This document shows, one piece after another, positions 8,464 through 18,400 of a stretch of 60,036 nucleotides of DNA. This DNA comes from an archaeon (GTDB lineage Archaea; Thermoplasmatota; Thermoplasmata; Methanomassiliicoccales; Methanomethylophilaceae): the NCBI GenBank assembly GCA_024399215.1, contig JAKSHT010000003.1, forward strand, positions 1 through 60,036, given 5' to 3'. Below the pieces are notes generated by a model that worked only from the letters and a program-made list of their open reading frames with translations, had not been told where the DNA came from and made no database searches. Both the position numbers and the translations under genes were made by a program. Numbering within the stretch: the stretch's first letter is position 1; each line of letters begins with the position of its first letter.

Positions 8464-9690
8464 TCAGAACGTTCTCACTTTGCCGTTTATGACGAGATCC
8501 GTGACCTTGTCAATGTTACCTAACCATTCCTCTGCTATAGATTCTGCTTCAGATTTCCATTTATTAAACTCGCTACTTCTGTTTTTAGATACAAGTTGAA
8601 TGTTGCAATTGAGTGGATCGGATACTGGTTTTCCAATCAATGAAAGGATTCTGACACGGACCTCGACATCTGGAGAAACTTTTCTGGCAACATCCTCAGC
8701 AATGAGTTTTGACATAATATTGTAAAGCTTCCCAACATGAGTTACAGGATTTTTTCCTGAGGCTGCTTCCATGGACATTGGTCTGTATGGGGTAATAAGG
8801 CCGTTGCATCTATTTCCTCTTCCTACAGATCCATCGTCTCCCATCTCTTGAGAGAGACCAGTAACCGTGAGGTAGTAAACATCGTTCGAGTAGTCGTCTC
8901 CTGTGTTTATTCTTAGTTTAAAATTGATGTCTTCCCCGGCTTTGTCTATTATATCAAGTGCATTTTCCCTTACTTTGTCGCATACGTCTCTGATAGCAGA
9001 TTCGTAGTGTGATCTGTCGGGAACATGCCTGCCTACCATTGCACATGCGACTGTCATCGTTAAATCTTTTCCAATCCTGGAACCCATAACCTTGACATCT
9101 TGACCTGTTTCTGGAAACTGGTGTTTGAATGCCTTACTGTTGATAAATTCTTCTGTTTGAAGAACAAGCCTATCCGTAACTGAATATGGGGCGTAGCCAA
9201 CTCCAAATGATGTGTCATTAGCGAGAATACCGGATGCTTTGTAAACTCCTGTGAGATCATCAGATCCCATTCCAAATTTTGCATCAAGGACGACATCTGA
9301 GTCGATATCAAGGTTGGGGGATAAATTCCTCAGATATTCGCGCGCTGCTTTGAGAGCGACGGGTTTGCAAGGAAGTTCTTTAAGAATTTTATTGACAGTC
9401 ACACTTGTTGTTGCGCGACCAACTAAAAGAATGTACGTAGGATCTATGATTGCTCCCCCTCCAAAGTCAGGTGCCGCTCTACCAGCCACGACTTGTGTTT
9501 CATCTGTGTTGTGGTGAAGAATCGCCCCGACCTCCTTTCTGTACAGCTTGCAGAGAGTCCTCGAAACTGTCTCAGCTAACCCGTCCGCTACACTATCAGG
9601 ATGCCCGATGCCTTTTCTTTCAACGATCTCAACATTCTTGAGTGGTGTGGGAATCTCCGTTACGTCCTCTACATAAACATTTCGCGACAC
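8464..9690 (-). CDS. mat: S-adenosylmethionine synthetase, archaeal type
   Basis: This enzyme makes S-adenosylmethionine from methionine and ATP. The whole 408-residue length matches the archaeal MAT family (not the bacterial MetK type): [20 protein letters not shown] near residue 25, a [15 protein letters not shown] segment, and the conserved [18 protein letters not shown] near residue 285. It heads the operon mat - winged-helix regulator - TIM barrel. TATA-like TATTTATATTAG on the minus strand near 9755-9770 would give only a short leader. Confidence 0.96.
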   Translation of the reverse strand: MSRNVYVEDVTEIPTPLKNVEIVERKGIGHPDSVADGLAETVSRTLCKLYRKEVGAILHHNTDETQVVAGRAAPDFGGGAIIDPTYILLVGRATTSVTVNKILKELPCKPVALKAAREYLRNLSPNLDIDSDVVLDAKFGMGSDDLTGVYKASGILANDTSFGVGYAPYSVTDRLVLQTEEFINSKAFKHQFPETGQDVKVMGSRIGKDLTMTVACAMVGRHVPDRSHYESAIRDVCDKVRENALDIIDKAGEDINFKLRINTGDDYSNDVYYLTVTGLSQEMGDDGSVGRGNRCNGLITPYRPMSMEAASGKNPVTHVGKLYNIMSKLIAEDVARKVSPDVEVRVRILSLIGKPVSDPLNCNIQLVSKNRSSEFNKWKSEAESIAEEWLGNIDKVTDLVINGKVRTF

Positions 9691-10046
9691 GTTCGCCGTT
9701 CTCCTTCACACTGTAGACAAAGAATACGCGTTTTCCCTTGATATATATGGCGCTAATATAAATACTCATACATAGAAAAAATAACAAATTAGAACAAACC
9801 CTAAGTCTTTATGGTCAATGCGAGTGTGCAGCTTTTTTGTTGATTATCACTTGTTACAGTAATGAAAACGTTAGGAGAGAAAAGATTTGTCGGTAAGGAG
9901 TGTAATTGTGGTATCATGGGTTTAAAAGAGAAATCACACAATATAAGGAGGACAGATGTGATTATAGATGTTACGCAGGAATGCCGCGTGCTATCCTTAA
10001 CATAGTGGGGGAGTGCGTGCGGTACCAGGAGTCGATGGGGAACTAT
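9691..10046. other. Intergenic region upstream of mat; probable promoter, rest unexplained
   Basis: The segment next to mat (about 9755-9770) has overlapping TATA-like stretches suitable for an archaeal minus-strand promoter. The remaining 270 bases up to the RNase Z stop contain no convincing gene. A 47-codon open frame at 9862-10005 on the plus strand was considered and not accepted. No tRNA or clear hairpin was found. Confidence 0.4.
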
Positions 10047-11003
10047 TCAGACAAAATTATCTGAATAAAATTCTTCGGTGGTATTATGTGCTGCATCTAT
10101 TCTAAAGCTATTGCGCGATATAGAAACCATGTCAAGATCAGACGGCGCGATGGTATTATTAAATGAGACCTTTGCCTCAAATAGAGACTTCTCATTAGTT
10201 TTATAACGATTACTTATGTGAACCAACGCAAGCATTCGCGCCCCACATGATTTGGCCACTTCCGCAGCGTTTTTTGCAGTAGAATGAAGATTTTTTTCTG
10301 CTAGGTTGGCGTCTTTATCTATGTACGTAGCTTCGTGAATGAGCATATCGATTCCTTTTGCAGCTTCTAATATCGAGCTGCACATTTTTGTGTCTCCCGT
10401 ATACATTATAGAACATCCTTTTCTTGATGGCCCGATAATTTGAGATGGATGGACTCCATTGACTGTTTTTCCAATTTCGATTTTTGCAAAGTCTGGACCA
10501 GGCTTTAAACCAAGATTCAAAGCTGTTTTAACATTAAATAAACCCCTAGCGTCCGGTTCTCTATAGACATATCCCATCGATGGAACGCTGTGTTCAGTTT
10601 TAACCGTCGAAATTAATGCGTAATCAATGTCTAATTTATTACCAGGTTTTGTTTCTATCACATTTATCTTGAATCCCAGCTCTTCATTACAGGCATCTAA
10701 AAGATGGGCCATAGACGCTTTGGTTCCAATTGGCCCATATATTGAAATTGGGTTTACTCTCCCCAATAAATTCATGGTCTGTATTAATCCGGGTACACCC
10801 AAAATATGATCTCCGTGAAGATGTGTAATAAAAATGTTTTCGATCTTCATAATTGAAAATTGGGATCCCAACATTTGTCTCTGTGAGCCTTCTCCACAGT
10901 CAAACATAGTAATGTGATTGCTCTGCCTTATTGCAATGCACGGCGGGGCTCTAGTTTTAGATGGAACGGATGCTCCAGTACCAACGAACAGAACGTCTAA
11001 CAT
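10047..11003 (-). CDS. rnz: Ribonuclease Z (tRNA 3' processing endonuclease)
   Basis: This metallo-beta-lactamase-fold nuclease cuts the 3' trailer from pre-tRNA. The zinc-binding motif HLHGDHILGVPG lies near residue 60, and downstream ligands appear in YTGDTKM and LIHEATY followed by HSTAKNAAEVA. The N-terminus VLFVGTGASVPSKTRAPP is typical of the tRNase Z short form, and 318 residues fits. It follows a 67-residue zinc-type protein by ten bases and is probably co-transcribed with it. Confidence 0.94.
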   Translation of the reverse strand: MLDVLFVGTGASVPSKTRAPPCIAIRQSNHITMFDCGEGSQRQMLGSQFSIMKIENIFITHLHGDHILGVPGLIQTMNLLGRVNPISIYGPIGTKASMAHLLDACNEELGFKINVIETKPGNKLDIDYALISTVKTEHSVPSMGYVYREPDARGLFNVKTALNLGLKPGPDFAKIEIGKTVNGVHPSQIIGPSRKGCSIMYTGDTKMCSSILEAAKGIDMLIHEATYIDKDANLAEKNLHSTAKNAAEVAKSCGARMLALVHISNRYKTNEKSLFEAKVSFNNTIAPSDLDMVSISRNSFRIDAAHNTTEEFYSDNFV

Positions 11004-11013
11004 TGTACTGCTT

Positions 11014-11217
11014 TCAGGGAATGTAATCTAATATGTCTTTCTTGGTGTCTTTTTTCACTATTTTGTAGTGTTGCTTGCATAAGTGTACTTGTCTAATATC
11101 TTTATTTTTAAGATTTAACGACGATTTTGCGATTTTGTTTATGTTTATAGATCGTTCCGCAATGTTGTTACAAGCTTCTGCATCACACGTTTTCTCCTTT
11201 TCCGTATGAGGTGCCAT
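11014..11217 (-). CDS. Small CxxxxC...CxxH protein upstream of RNase Z
   Basis: This 67-residue protein has an N-terminal CDAEAC and a C-terminal HLCKQHYKIVKK, giving a CX4C...CX2H set that could bind one zinc. The rest is basic and polar. The pattern resembles small archaeal zinc-finger proteins, but I cannot name the family. It is the first gene of a pair with rnz, ten bases apart, which suggests an RNA-related job, though that rests on position alone. Confidence 0.7.
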   Translation of the reverse strand: MAPHTEKEKTCDAEACNNIAERSININKIAKSSLNLKNKDIRQVHLCKQHYKIVKKDTKKDILDYIP

Positions 11218-11349
11218 GTTGTCTAGAAGATATTATTTATTTATCAACTTTGAGACGGCAGTCGAGAAAATATGAAATATTTCTGTCGAGTGTAAATAAA
11301 TAGAAATAAAACTTTGGCAGTTGTCTTATTGTTGGTGATGGCTTAAGAC

Positions 11350-11997
11350 ATGGTTAAGGTGTCTCCATCGATGCTAGCTTCAGATTTTTCTAGGCTTGGC
11401 GAGGAAGTTTCCAGAGTTGCAGAAGCGGGTGCAGACTGCGTCCACCTTGATGTTATGGATGGTGTGTTTGTCCCTAGTATAACTATCGGGCCTCCTGTTA
11501 TAGATTCCATCAGAAGATTCACTGATATTCCATTTGATGTACACCTTATGATAGAAAATCCGATACAATATATAGACGACTTCGCAAAAGCGGGTGCAGA
11601 CTGTTTGACTATACATTGCGAGGCGAAGAGCGATGTAACGGATACGATTGATAGGATACATGTATTGGGGAAGAAGGCGGGTATTGCTCTTAATCCCGAA
11701 ACACCTGTGCAAAGGATAGTTCAGTATCTTAATGAGGTAGAATTGGTTCTCGTCATGACTGTACACCCAGGATTTGGTGGACAATCGTTTCTTGGGGAAA
11801 ATCTTACAAAGATTGCATATCTTAGGGAATATGCGGAGGAATATGGACTAAAATATGAAATTTCGGTCGATGGTGGGATAAATCGCGAAACTGGTAGAAT
11901 GTGTGTTAAGGCTGGCGCAACGGTATTGGTATCTGGAAATTATCTGTTTAAAGCGAGTGATTTGACTAGGGAGATAGAGGATTGGCACGTATTTTAG
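11350..11997 (+). CDS. rpe: Ribulose-phosphate 3-epimerase
   Basis: The enzyme interconverts ribulose 5-phosphate and xylulose 5-phosphate. The barrel motifs are intact: SMLASDFSRLGEE at the N-terminus, VHLDVMDGVFVPS with the catalytic Asp, VMTVHPGFGGQSF near residue 140, and SVDGGINRET near residue 175. Length 215 is standard. The stop is TAG. Ribose 5-phosphate isomerase is encoded at 42472-43155, so both interconversion enzymes of the pentose phosphates are in the window. Confidence 0.95.
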   Translation: MVKVSPSMLASDFSRLGEEVSRVAEAGADCVHLDVMDGVFVPSITIGPPVIDSIRRFTDIPFDVHLMIENPIQYIDDFAKAGADCLTIHCEAKSDVTDTIDRIHVLGKKAGIALNPETPVQRIVQYLNEVELVLVMTVHPGFGGQSFLGENLTKIAYLREYAEEYGLKYEISVDGGINRETGRMCVKAGATVLVSGNYLFKASDLTREIEDWHVF

Positions 11998-12181
11998 ATT
12001 TAGAGTTTTCATCCTTTAGGAATTTGTTTACAGAAATGCGGAACTGAAAAGTCTGGTGTGTGAGTTTCTGCTACAGTTTGCTAGTCAAATAAGCTACCCG
12101 TTGGGGCTGATGGTTCCTTCGTTTGAGGGAATGCTATATCTAATACGTGCTTGATCTCTGCCTTGTACGGTGGGATATTAA

Positions 12182-12358
12182 ATGTCTAAACTTTCAGGTA
12201 GTTCACTTTCATTGATTATTTTTGGAGTACTGTCAGTGGCGCTGGTAGTATTAGCGCTCATGAAAATTAATCTTGTGGTTATCTATATAGTAACTCTCCT
12301 AATACTGCTCGATGGGCTATTTGGAGTATTGTTGCATGTGTTCAAGAGTGAAACGTGA
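12182..12358 (+). CDS. 58-residue membrane protein with two hydrophobic segments
   Basis: This short frame begins at ATG 12182 behind the purine-rich GGTGGGAT and ends at TGA 12356-12358, seven bases before the FEN1 start. The product has two long hydrophobic stretches, about residues 10-27 (LIIFGVLSVALVVLALM) and 31-53 (VVIYIVTLLILLDGLFGVLL), with a short KIN turn between and a basic tail HVFKSET. It looks like a two-pass membrane microprotein. I do not recognise a family. Tight spacing to fen1 suggests co-transcription. Confidence 0.65.
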   Translation: MSKLSGSSLSLIIFGVLSVALVVLALMKINLVVIYIVTLLILLDGLFGVLLHVFKSET

Positions 12359-12364
12359 AGTTCG

Positions 12365-13393
12365 ATGGGAGTGAATCTTTCAGGGCTTGTTAAATCGAGA
12401 AATATTGATATTTCAGATCTACGGGGAAAGCCTGTTGCAATAGATGCATACAATACTATTCATCAGTTTCTTTCTGCAATCCGACAGCCGGATGGCCGTC
12501 TTTTAGTAGATAGCAATGGAAGAGTAACGTCACATTTATCTGGCCTTCTTCACAAGATTACAAGTCTTACAGAGGTTGGAATAGAGCCTTCATTTGTATT
12601 CGATGGAAAACCTCATAGGTTAAAATTAAGAACGATCGAAGAACGAAGGAAGAGGAGAGAGGAGGCGATTAAGGAGTGGGAGCGAGCCATAAGCGAAGGA
12701 GATAATAAAAGGGCATTTTCTAAGGCTCAGCAAACATCTAGAATAACAGCTGAGATATCGGATTCTTCTGAAAGACTTTTGAAACTTCTTGGTACACCCG
12801 TAGTGCATGCCATTCATGATGGTGAGGCGCAGAGCGCATACATGTGCTTAAAGGGCGATGTGTGGGCTTCTGCCTCACAAGACTTTGATTCGATACTCTT
12901 TGGAGCGCCGAGACTTGTGAGAAATATAGCAATTTCGGGAAGAAGGAAGATTCTTGGAAAAGACAAATATAGAAACGTCGAAGTCGAAATGATAAACACA
13001 GAAAAGTGCTTTGTAGAGTTGGGGGTGTCGAGAGAACAGCTCGTTGACGTATGTATTCTTATGGGTACTGACTTTAATCCTGGAATTTCTGGGATTGGTC
13101 CAAAGAAAGGTCTTAAGTTGATTAAATATCACAAAAATATAGAGAATGTGTTAAAAAGCCTTAATGTTGAAATTTCAGAATATCAGCAGATTCGTGATAT
13201 TTTCCTTTCTGGCCCTTATGTTGATAATTATAATCTCGAATTTGAAGATGTAGACTATGATGGGGCCATTAATTTTCTGGTTGAATATGGATTTTCGAAA
13301 GAGCGTGTTAAGCTATCGCTAGATAGAATTGAACGTTCTAGAAGAACGAATAGGACCATGAAGCAGCAAAAGTTGCTGGATGCATGGTTATGA
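12365..13393 (+). CDS. fen: Flap endonuclease 1
   Basis: This structure-specific nuclease removes 5' flaps in replication and repair. The N-terminal nuclease block has VAIDAYNTIHQFL near residue 27 and FVFDGKPHRLK near residue 80. The internal block has HDGEAQSAYMC and SASQDFDSILFGAP near residues 150-175, the metal-binding acidic cluster. A helix-hairpin-helix follows in LMGTDFNPGISGIGPKKG. The C-terminus KQQKLLDAWL is a PCNA-interacting (PIP) box. Length 342 is normal for archaeal FEN1. Confidence 0.96.
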   Translation: MGVNLSGLVKSRNIDISDLRGKPVAIDAYNTIHQFLSAIRQPDGRLLVDSNGRVTSHLSGLLHKITSLTEVGIEPSFVFDGKPHRLKLRTIEERRKRREEAIKEWERAISEGDNKRAFSKAQQTSRITAEISDSSERLLKLLGTPVVHAIHDGEAQSAYMCLKGDVWASASQDFDSILFGAPRLVRNIAISGRRKILGKDKYRNVEVEMINTEKCFVELGVSREQLVDVCILMGTDFNPGISGIGPKKGLKLIKYHKNIENVLKSLNVEISEYQQIRDIFLSGPYVDNYNLEFEDVDYDGAINFLVEYGFSKERVKLSLDRIERSRRTNRTMKQQKLLDAWL

Positions 13394-14164
13394 CTATAGA
13401 TTAGACAGCTCCCTTATAACCTTGAGCACCTTGTCATCTATGTCTATATTTGATGTTTTGTCAAGACGGAATGGTTTGTATTCGATATTCTTGCCTTTTA
13501 TACTTGAAATGGGTCGCTCCATGTAGAAAATGAAAAAGTGTACATTCCAAACAGTTTGTCCTTTTCGAATCATAATAGAATCGGGCAATTTTTTGAATGA
13601 TTGGGCATTTTCCTCGAATTTTTCTTTGATTCCTCTTATGGCAGCATGTTCTAGTGTTTCGTTCTTTTTGACATCACTAGTGTAGAGAGCCCATCCTTTT
13701 GGATATAAATCGTGCCATTCTGGCTGTTTAAAGAGTATGATGCTTTTGTCTACGGCTATTATCGACGATATTAGATCCTTCATTTCAACATTCTTTATTT
13801 CTATCACTCCTTCGCTAGCGTTGACTATTACGTAGTCTCCATTCATGATCAAGTCAGTGTTAACAAGATCTATCATGGGAATAGAAGAGATTACGGCACC
13901 AGTGGCTACAATCGTTTCAGCCAATGAATTAATTATGGCCACAGGGGCTCTTCCATGAACTTTAAGATTGTATATAACAAAGGAACCTACAGTGCTTCCC
14001 CTGCCATATGGAAATACAAGAATTTTGTCTTGTATATCTACCTTCTCGGCCTCCATTTTGCCAGTTGATATATTTACATCTCCGAGAAAACTAATCGATC
14101 TGTTAAATTTGAGAACATTGCCTTCGGCACATCCTTTAGAAATCATACGTCCTTTTAGTATCAT
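13394..14164 (-). CDS. Phosphomevalonate dehydratase small subunit fused to a Nudix-like domain
   Basis: Residues 1 to about 128 are the aconitase-X swivelling domain (DUF126): KGRMISKGCAEGNVLKF at the start and FPYGRGSTVGSFVIY at residues 51-65. With the large subunit it dehydrates mevalonate 5-phosphate to trans-anhydromevalonate phosphate. Small subunits are usually only about 130 residues; here another 125 follow in the same frame and resemble a Nudix hydrolase. The box region at residues 163-184 keeps the E-x7-R spacing, but the leading Gly is Ser and the REUxEE acidic cluster reads RGIKEK, so hydrolysis may be impaired. The start is the ATGA overlap at 14164, chosen over an earlier in-frame start because it begins exactly at the domain. 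Confidence 0.87.
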   Translation of the reverse strand: MILKGRMISKGCAEGNVLKFNRSISFLGDVNISTGKMEAEKVDIQDKILVFPYGRGSTVGSFVIYNLKVHGRAPVAIINSLAETIVATGAVISSIPMIDLVNTDLIMNGDYVIVNASEGVIEIKNVEMKDLISSIIAVDKSIILFKQPEWHDLYPKGWALYTSDVKKNETLEHAAIRGIKEKFEENAQSFKKLPDSIMIRKGQTVWNVHFFIFYMERPISSIKGKNIEYKPFRLDKTSNIDIDDKVLKVIRELSNL

Positions 14165-15333
14165 TGTATTATCTTCAATAAATCCACAATATCTCGACAC
14201 ATAACTTTTTGAGAGCAAAGTGTTGAGAGGTAACTTCTTGCTTTACATGAGTTTGTTCCAGTTTTTGAAAATACTCCTTCAATTGGAGAAACTACTACAC
14301 AAGTATCTGCTAATACATGGCCAAATTCTTCCATTATCTTAACGTCATCGGAACATTTTGTTTTGATGGCATCTGATGTACAAAACCATACTTCAACGTC
14401 ACTCTTTTTTTTCTTCCCCTTCAATAATGATGCAATTTCGTGCATTTCTTTTTCTGTAAGATGCGGGCATCCCAATGCTATTAATTGGACGTTGTCTGTA
14501 TTGCTCAGATCCTCATATGCAGCTTTGAGATCTTTTTTTCCAATGCATATAGTATCAATGTCGGATATGTCGAAATCTCTGTATTCTGGCGTAACATTCT
14601 CTACATGAAATAATGCTATTGCTCCTGAAGATGCCATTGAAGCTGCCATGGCCTTTACTTCTTCAATTCCGGGTGTGATTCCTCTATAGTAAGGAATACC
14701 ATTTCCTATCATAGAGCCTACTACATGACCTAACAAAGAGTATTCGAAAACTGAATTGCCGATGTCAGTATCAATTATTACGGTGGGCCTCCTATTTCTT
14801 TTTTGATGAAGCCCATAATTCGCGGTTTTTCCTAAAATTGCGGCTGCTAATGCTCCAGGGCCGCCTTCTCTGTTAGTTCTTGCACCGATGTATGAATTTA
14901 CGAAAGATAGTGCCGATGATTCTGCCCATGCCACATGGTCGTTTAATTTTGGTATGTTTGTATCAACATATGGGATGCATGAGCAAGTAGTTTTGACACC
15001 CATTGCATTGTATAATTCCAGTATTCTGGCCTGTTTCTTTGCAAAAGGCTCAGATATGTGCATTTTGGCCCACTTAGTTCTATCCATTCCGATAGGGTTT
15101 AAAGTTGATATCACCTTGACCCTACCACCTTTTCTTACCATATTTTCAAGGTAAAGAAGTCCCCCATCGCCGATAGTCTTATATGAAGCTCCTGACAGGT
15201 GTGCTGAAGTAATATTTACTAAATTTTCTGCGCCGTAGACTTTTCCTAATGCAACAATAAGTTCCATTGCCTGTTGAGGGCCCTCTCCAAACTCTCCGTC
15301 TAGAGTCTGTTGCTCTTCTCTGCTAAGGTCCAT
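14161..15333 (-). CDS. Phosphomevalonate dehydratase large subunit (aconitase X catalytic)
   Basis: This is the Fe-S catalytic subunit (DUF521/AcnX) of phosphomevalonate dehydratase, the branch enzyme of the archaeal mevalonate pathway. Recognisable segments are ITSAHLSGASYKTIGDGGL near residue 42, a Cys-containing TTCSCIPYVD near residue 113, and IALGCPHLTEKEM near residue 285; these cysteines are candidates for cluster ligands. At 390 residues it has the usual length. Its TGA overlaps the small-subunit ATG by three bases (ATGA), so the two are translated together. Mevalonate kinase and isopentenyl phosphate kinase, the enzymes before and after in the route, are also in this window. Confidence 0.9.
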   Translation of the reverse strand: MDLSREEQQTLDGEFGEGPQQAMELIVALGKVYGAENLVNITSAHLSGASYKTIGDGGLLYLENMVRKGGRVKVISTLNPIGMDRTKWAKMHISEPFAKKQARILELYNAMGVKTTCSCIPYVDTNIPKLNDHVAWAESSALSFVNSYIGARTNREGGPGALAAAILGKTANYGLHQKRNRRPTVIIDTDIGNSVFEYSLLGHVVGSMIGNGIPYYRGITPGIEEVKAMAASMASSGAIALFHVENVTPEYRDFDISDIDTICIGKKDLKAAYEDLSNTDNVQLIALGCPHLTEKEMHEIASLLKGKKKKSDVEVWFCTSDAIKTKCSDDVKIMEEFGHVLADTCVVVSPIEGVFSKTGTNSCKARSYLSTLCSQKVMCRDIVDLLKIIQ

Positions 15334-15453
15334 GATCTGTTGTATCCATTTATTCTTACCTAATCATGCTCCCTTTGGAAAACAATTATAAGGAAAACTG
15401 ACGTAGGTAGTTTCAATTCGAATAAATTAGTTTCGGCATGGGGACGACTCGCG

Positions 15454-18400
15454 ATGATAAAACAAGTTCGTGACAATTATGCGGCGCCAGTAATTGAGAA
15501 AGAGGTTCAGAAGTATTGGGATTCTGTAGATGCATATCGCAAAACCAAAAAACTCCATGAGAATGGAGAGAATTTTTACTTTGTTGATGGCCCCCCGTAT
15601 ACATCCGGTCACGTGCACATGGGAACTGCCCTTAATAAAACTATAAAGGATATATTTCTCAGATATTGGAGAATGAACGGATTTAATGTTAGAGATCAGC
15701 CTGGGTTCGATATGCATGGTCTTCCAATTGAAATTCAGGTAGAAAAAATGATTAGAGTTCCTGGAAGAGTCAACAAAGACGGAAAACCGGATGAAGTTGG
15801 AGTCAGATCCAGAAAGGAGATTGAGAATAAGATTGGAGTGGGTAGCTTTATCAGTGCGTGCAAGCAACGCGCAGTTACACTTCAGGGGGAGATGACTCGA
15901 GAGTTTAAAGAACGTGGAGTGTGGATGGATTGGGAAAATCCATATCAAACAATCAAAAACGAATACATCGAATCTGCATGGTGGACGGTTCAAGAGGCAC
16001 ATAAGAAGGGCATGTTAGATTTATCAAGTAGGGTTGTTACGTGGTGCCCCAGATGTGAAACCGCTCTAGCAGAGGCTGAGGTGGAATATTGGGACGAAAC
16101 CGATCCATCGATTGTTGTTAGATTTCCACTGGCTAATGATTCTGAAACATCACTACTTATTTGGACTACAACGCCGTGGACATTGCCAGCTAATATGGCT
16201 GTCGCAGCACATCCAGACGAAGATTATGTTCGAGTTGTACTTGGCGATGGTGAAAAAAGTGAAAAAGTCATTTGCATGGAATCTCAGATTGAGTACGTGA
16301 AAAATAAGGGGCAGTTCACCGAGTTTAATATTTTAGAACGAATTAATGGTAAAGATCTCGTGGGAGTTGCGTATATTCCTCCCTTTGATATTGATGAAAA
16401 ATATCTTAAGAGAAGTGAGTACGTCTTTAAGATAGTAAATGCAGATTATGTTGAAGCAAGCAATACCGGTCTTGTTCACATTGCGCCCGGATTTGGTCCT
16501 GACGATTACGATACAGGAAAAATGTACAACATGGATCCATTCTGTCCAGTCGAAGAATCTGGGAGATATACGGAAGAATTTCCAATGATGAGTGGTCGTA
16601 AGATAAAGACCGCGAATAATGATGTTATTGAGTATTTAGTAGAGAAGGGATTACTTTTCAATTCAGGGAAAGCTAAACATAGATGCGGGCACTGCTGGAG
16701 ATGTAAGACGCCTGTGATTTATAGAAATACGAAACAGTGGTTCCTCTCAATTCCTAAAGTTAAACAGAAAATGCTTGACGAAGTTGATCGTGTTAAATGG
16801 GTGCCTAGTTGGGCGGGATCTACCAGAGAAAAGAATTGGGTTGGAAATGCGAGAGATTGGTGTATCTCTAGACAGAGATATTGGGGCATACCATTACCAA
16901 TTTGGGAATGCTCTTGTGGGGAAAAGAAAATTATCGGCCAGATTTCCGATCTTAAGGATTGTGATGGGTATTTTGACGGCATGGATGTCCATAGGCCATG
17001 GATTGATGATGTTAAGTTTAAATGTCCAATGTGCGGAGGGGTCATGAATAGAGTGCCGGATATTCTTGATGTCTGGTTTGACTCTGGGATAGCAGCATGG
17101 GCTTCCCTTGGATATCCAGCAAGAAAAGAAGAATTTGATAAATGGTGGCCTTGCAAATTTATTGTGGAGGCGCATGATCAGACTAGAGGATGGTTCTATT
17201 CGCAGCTTGGTGCCGGGGTGTCCTCATTTGATAGAGCACCGTATGATGAGGTCATGATGCACGCCTGGGTGTTAGATACCAAAGGGCAAAAAATGTCTAA
17301 GTCTCTTGGAAATGTAGTAGAGCCCAGGGAGGTTATCTCGGAATTCGGTGCCGATTCTATGAGATTTCATCTGGTAAGGGCAAATGCCCCGTGGGAGGAT
17401 ATGTGTTTTCAATGGGATTTAAGAAAAAATCCTCCACTTAAAGATGGTCCGAAAAATGCGTGGAAAGTACTTAACACTCTTTGGAACGTGGTAAAGTTCG
17501 CGTCGATGTATATGGAAATTGATAAATTTGACCCGGAAAGTACTACGCTCTCAATAATGAAGGATTGTCTTCGGTATGAGGATAAATGGATACTTTCCCG
17601 CACTGAAAAAATGAAGTCTGATGTTGAGGAAGGTATTAAGTCGAGAAATCTTCACAAATCAGCGCGGGCAATTGAGGATTATATTGTTGAGGATCTTTCA
17701 AAGTGGTATGTTAAGATTGTTAGAGGGAGAAGTTGGACGGAAGATGTGGATTTGCAAACGGATAAGTTGGCGTCTTACTGCACGTTATATTATGTGATCA
17801 TGCAAACTGCCCTTGTAATGTCCCCATTTACGCCTTATATTGCTGAGGAAATTTATCAACATATGGGGGGAAAATTGGATACAATACATATGGAAGATTG
17901 GCCAGTAAGAAATGAGTCGTATATTTCTGAAGATATTGAATATGGGATGTCTGTTATTAGGGAACTTGCTGAAATTATTGCTTCTGAAAGAGCGAAGGTG
18001 GGCAGTAAACTTAGGTGGCCTCTGAAACAAATTTATGTTATTGGAAAAGATAAAGGGTCGATTGATGCCATCAAGATGTTTGAGGGCGTGTTGAGACAGC
18101 AATGTAATGTCAAAAAAATTGTTTATACAATAGCTGAAAATGTGCCTGTTGAAAAGACGATGTGTGTATACAGTGGCGGGCAGATAGCCATAGATTTTGA
18201 TATTACACCAGATGTTGAAGCAGAGGGACATGCGAGAGAGATTATCAGAAGAATTCAACAAATGCGCAAGGACATGAAATTTGATGTAGAGCAATTTGTC
18301 GATGTAGAAATTAGTGCGGACGAGAATATTGTTGAAGCCTGCAGGACATTGATGGAATTTATTTGTAAGGAAGTAAGAGCTAAGGATATCAAATTCCCAT

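Noticed and set aside
9691-9780. SAM riboswitch in the mat leader
   Set aside because: The TATA box lies so close to the mat start that the leader would be only about 50 bases or less, and no such fold was seen.
9862-10005. 47-codon plus-strand frame starting ATGAAAACG
   Set aside because: No recognisable pattern, no SD at the right distance, and the surrounding gap looks non-coding. Not called as a gene.
15427-16002. 191-codon minus-strand frame inside ileS
   Set aside because: Antisense to the strongly supported IleRS N-terminus; no recognisable domain.
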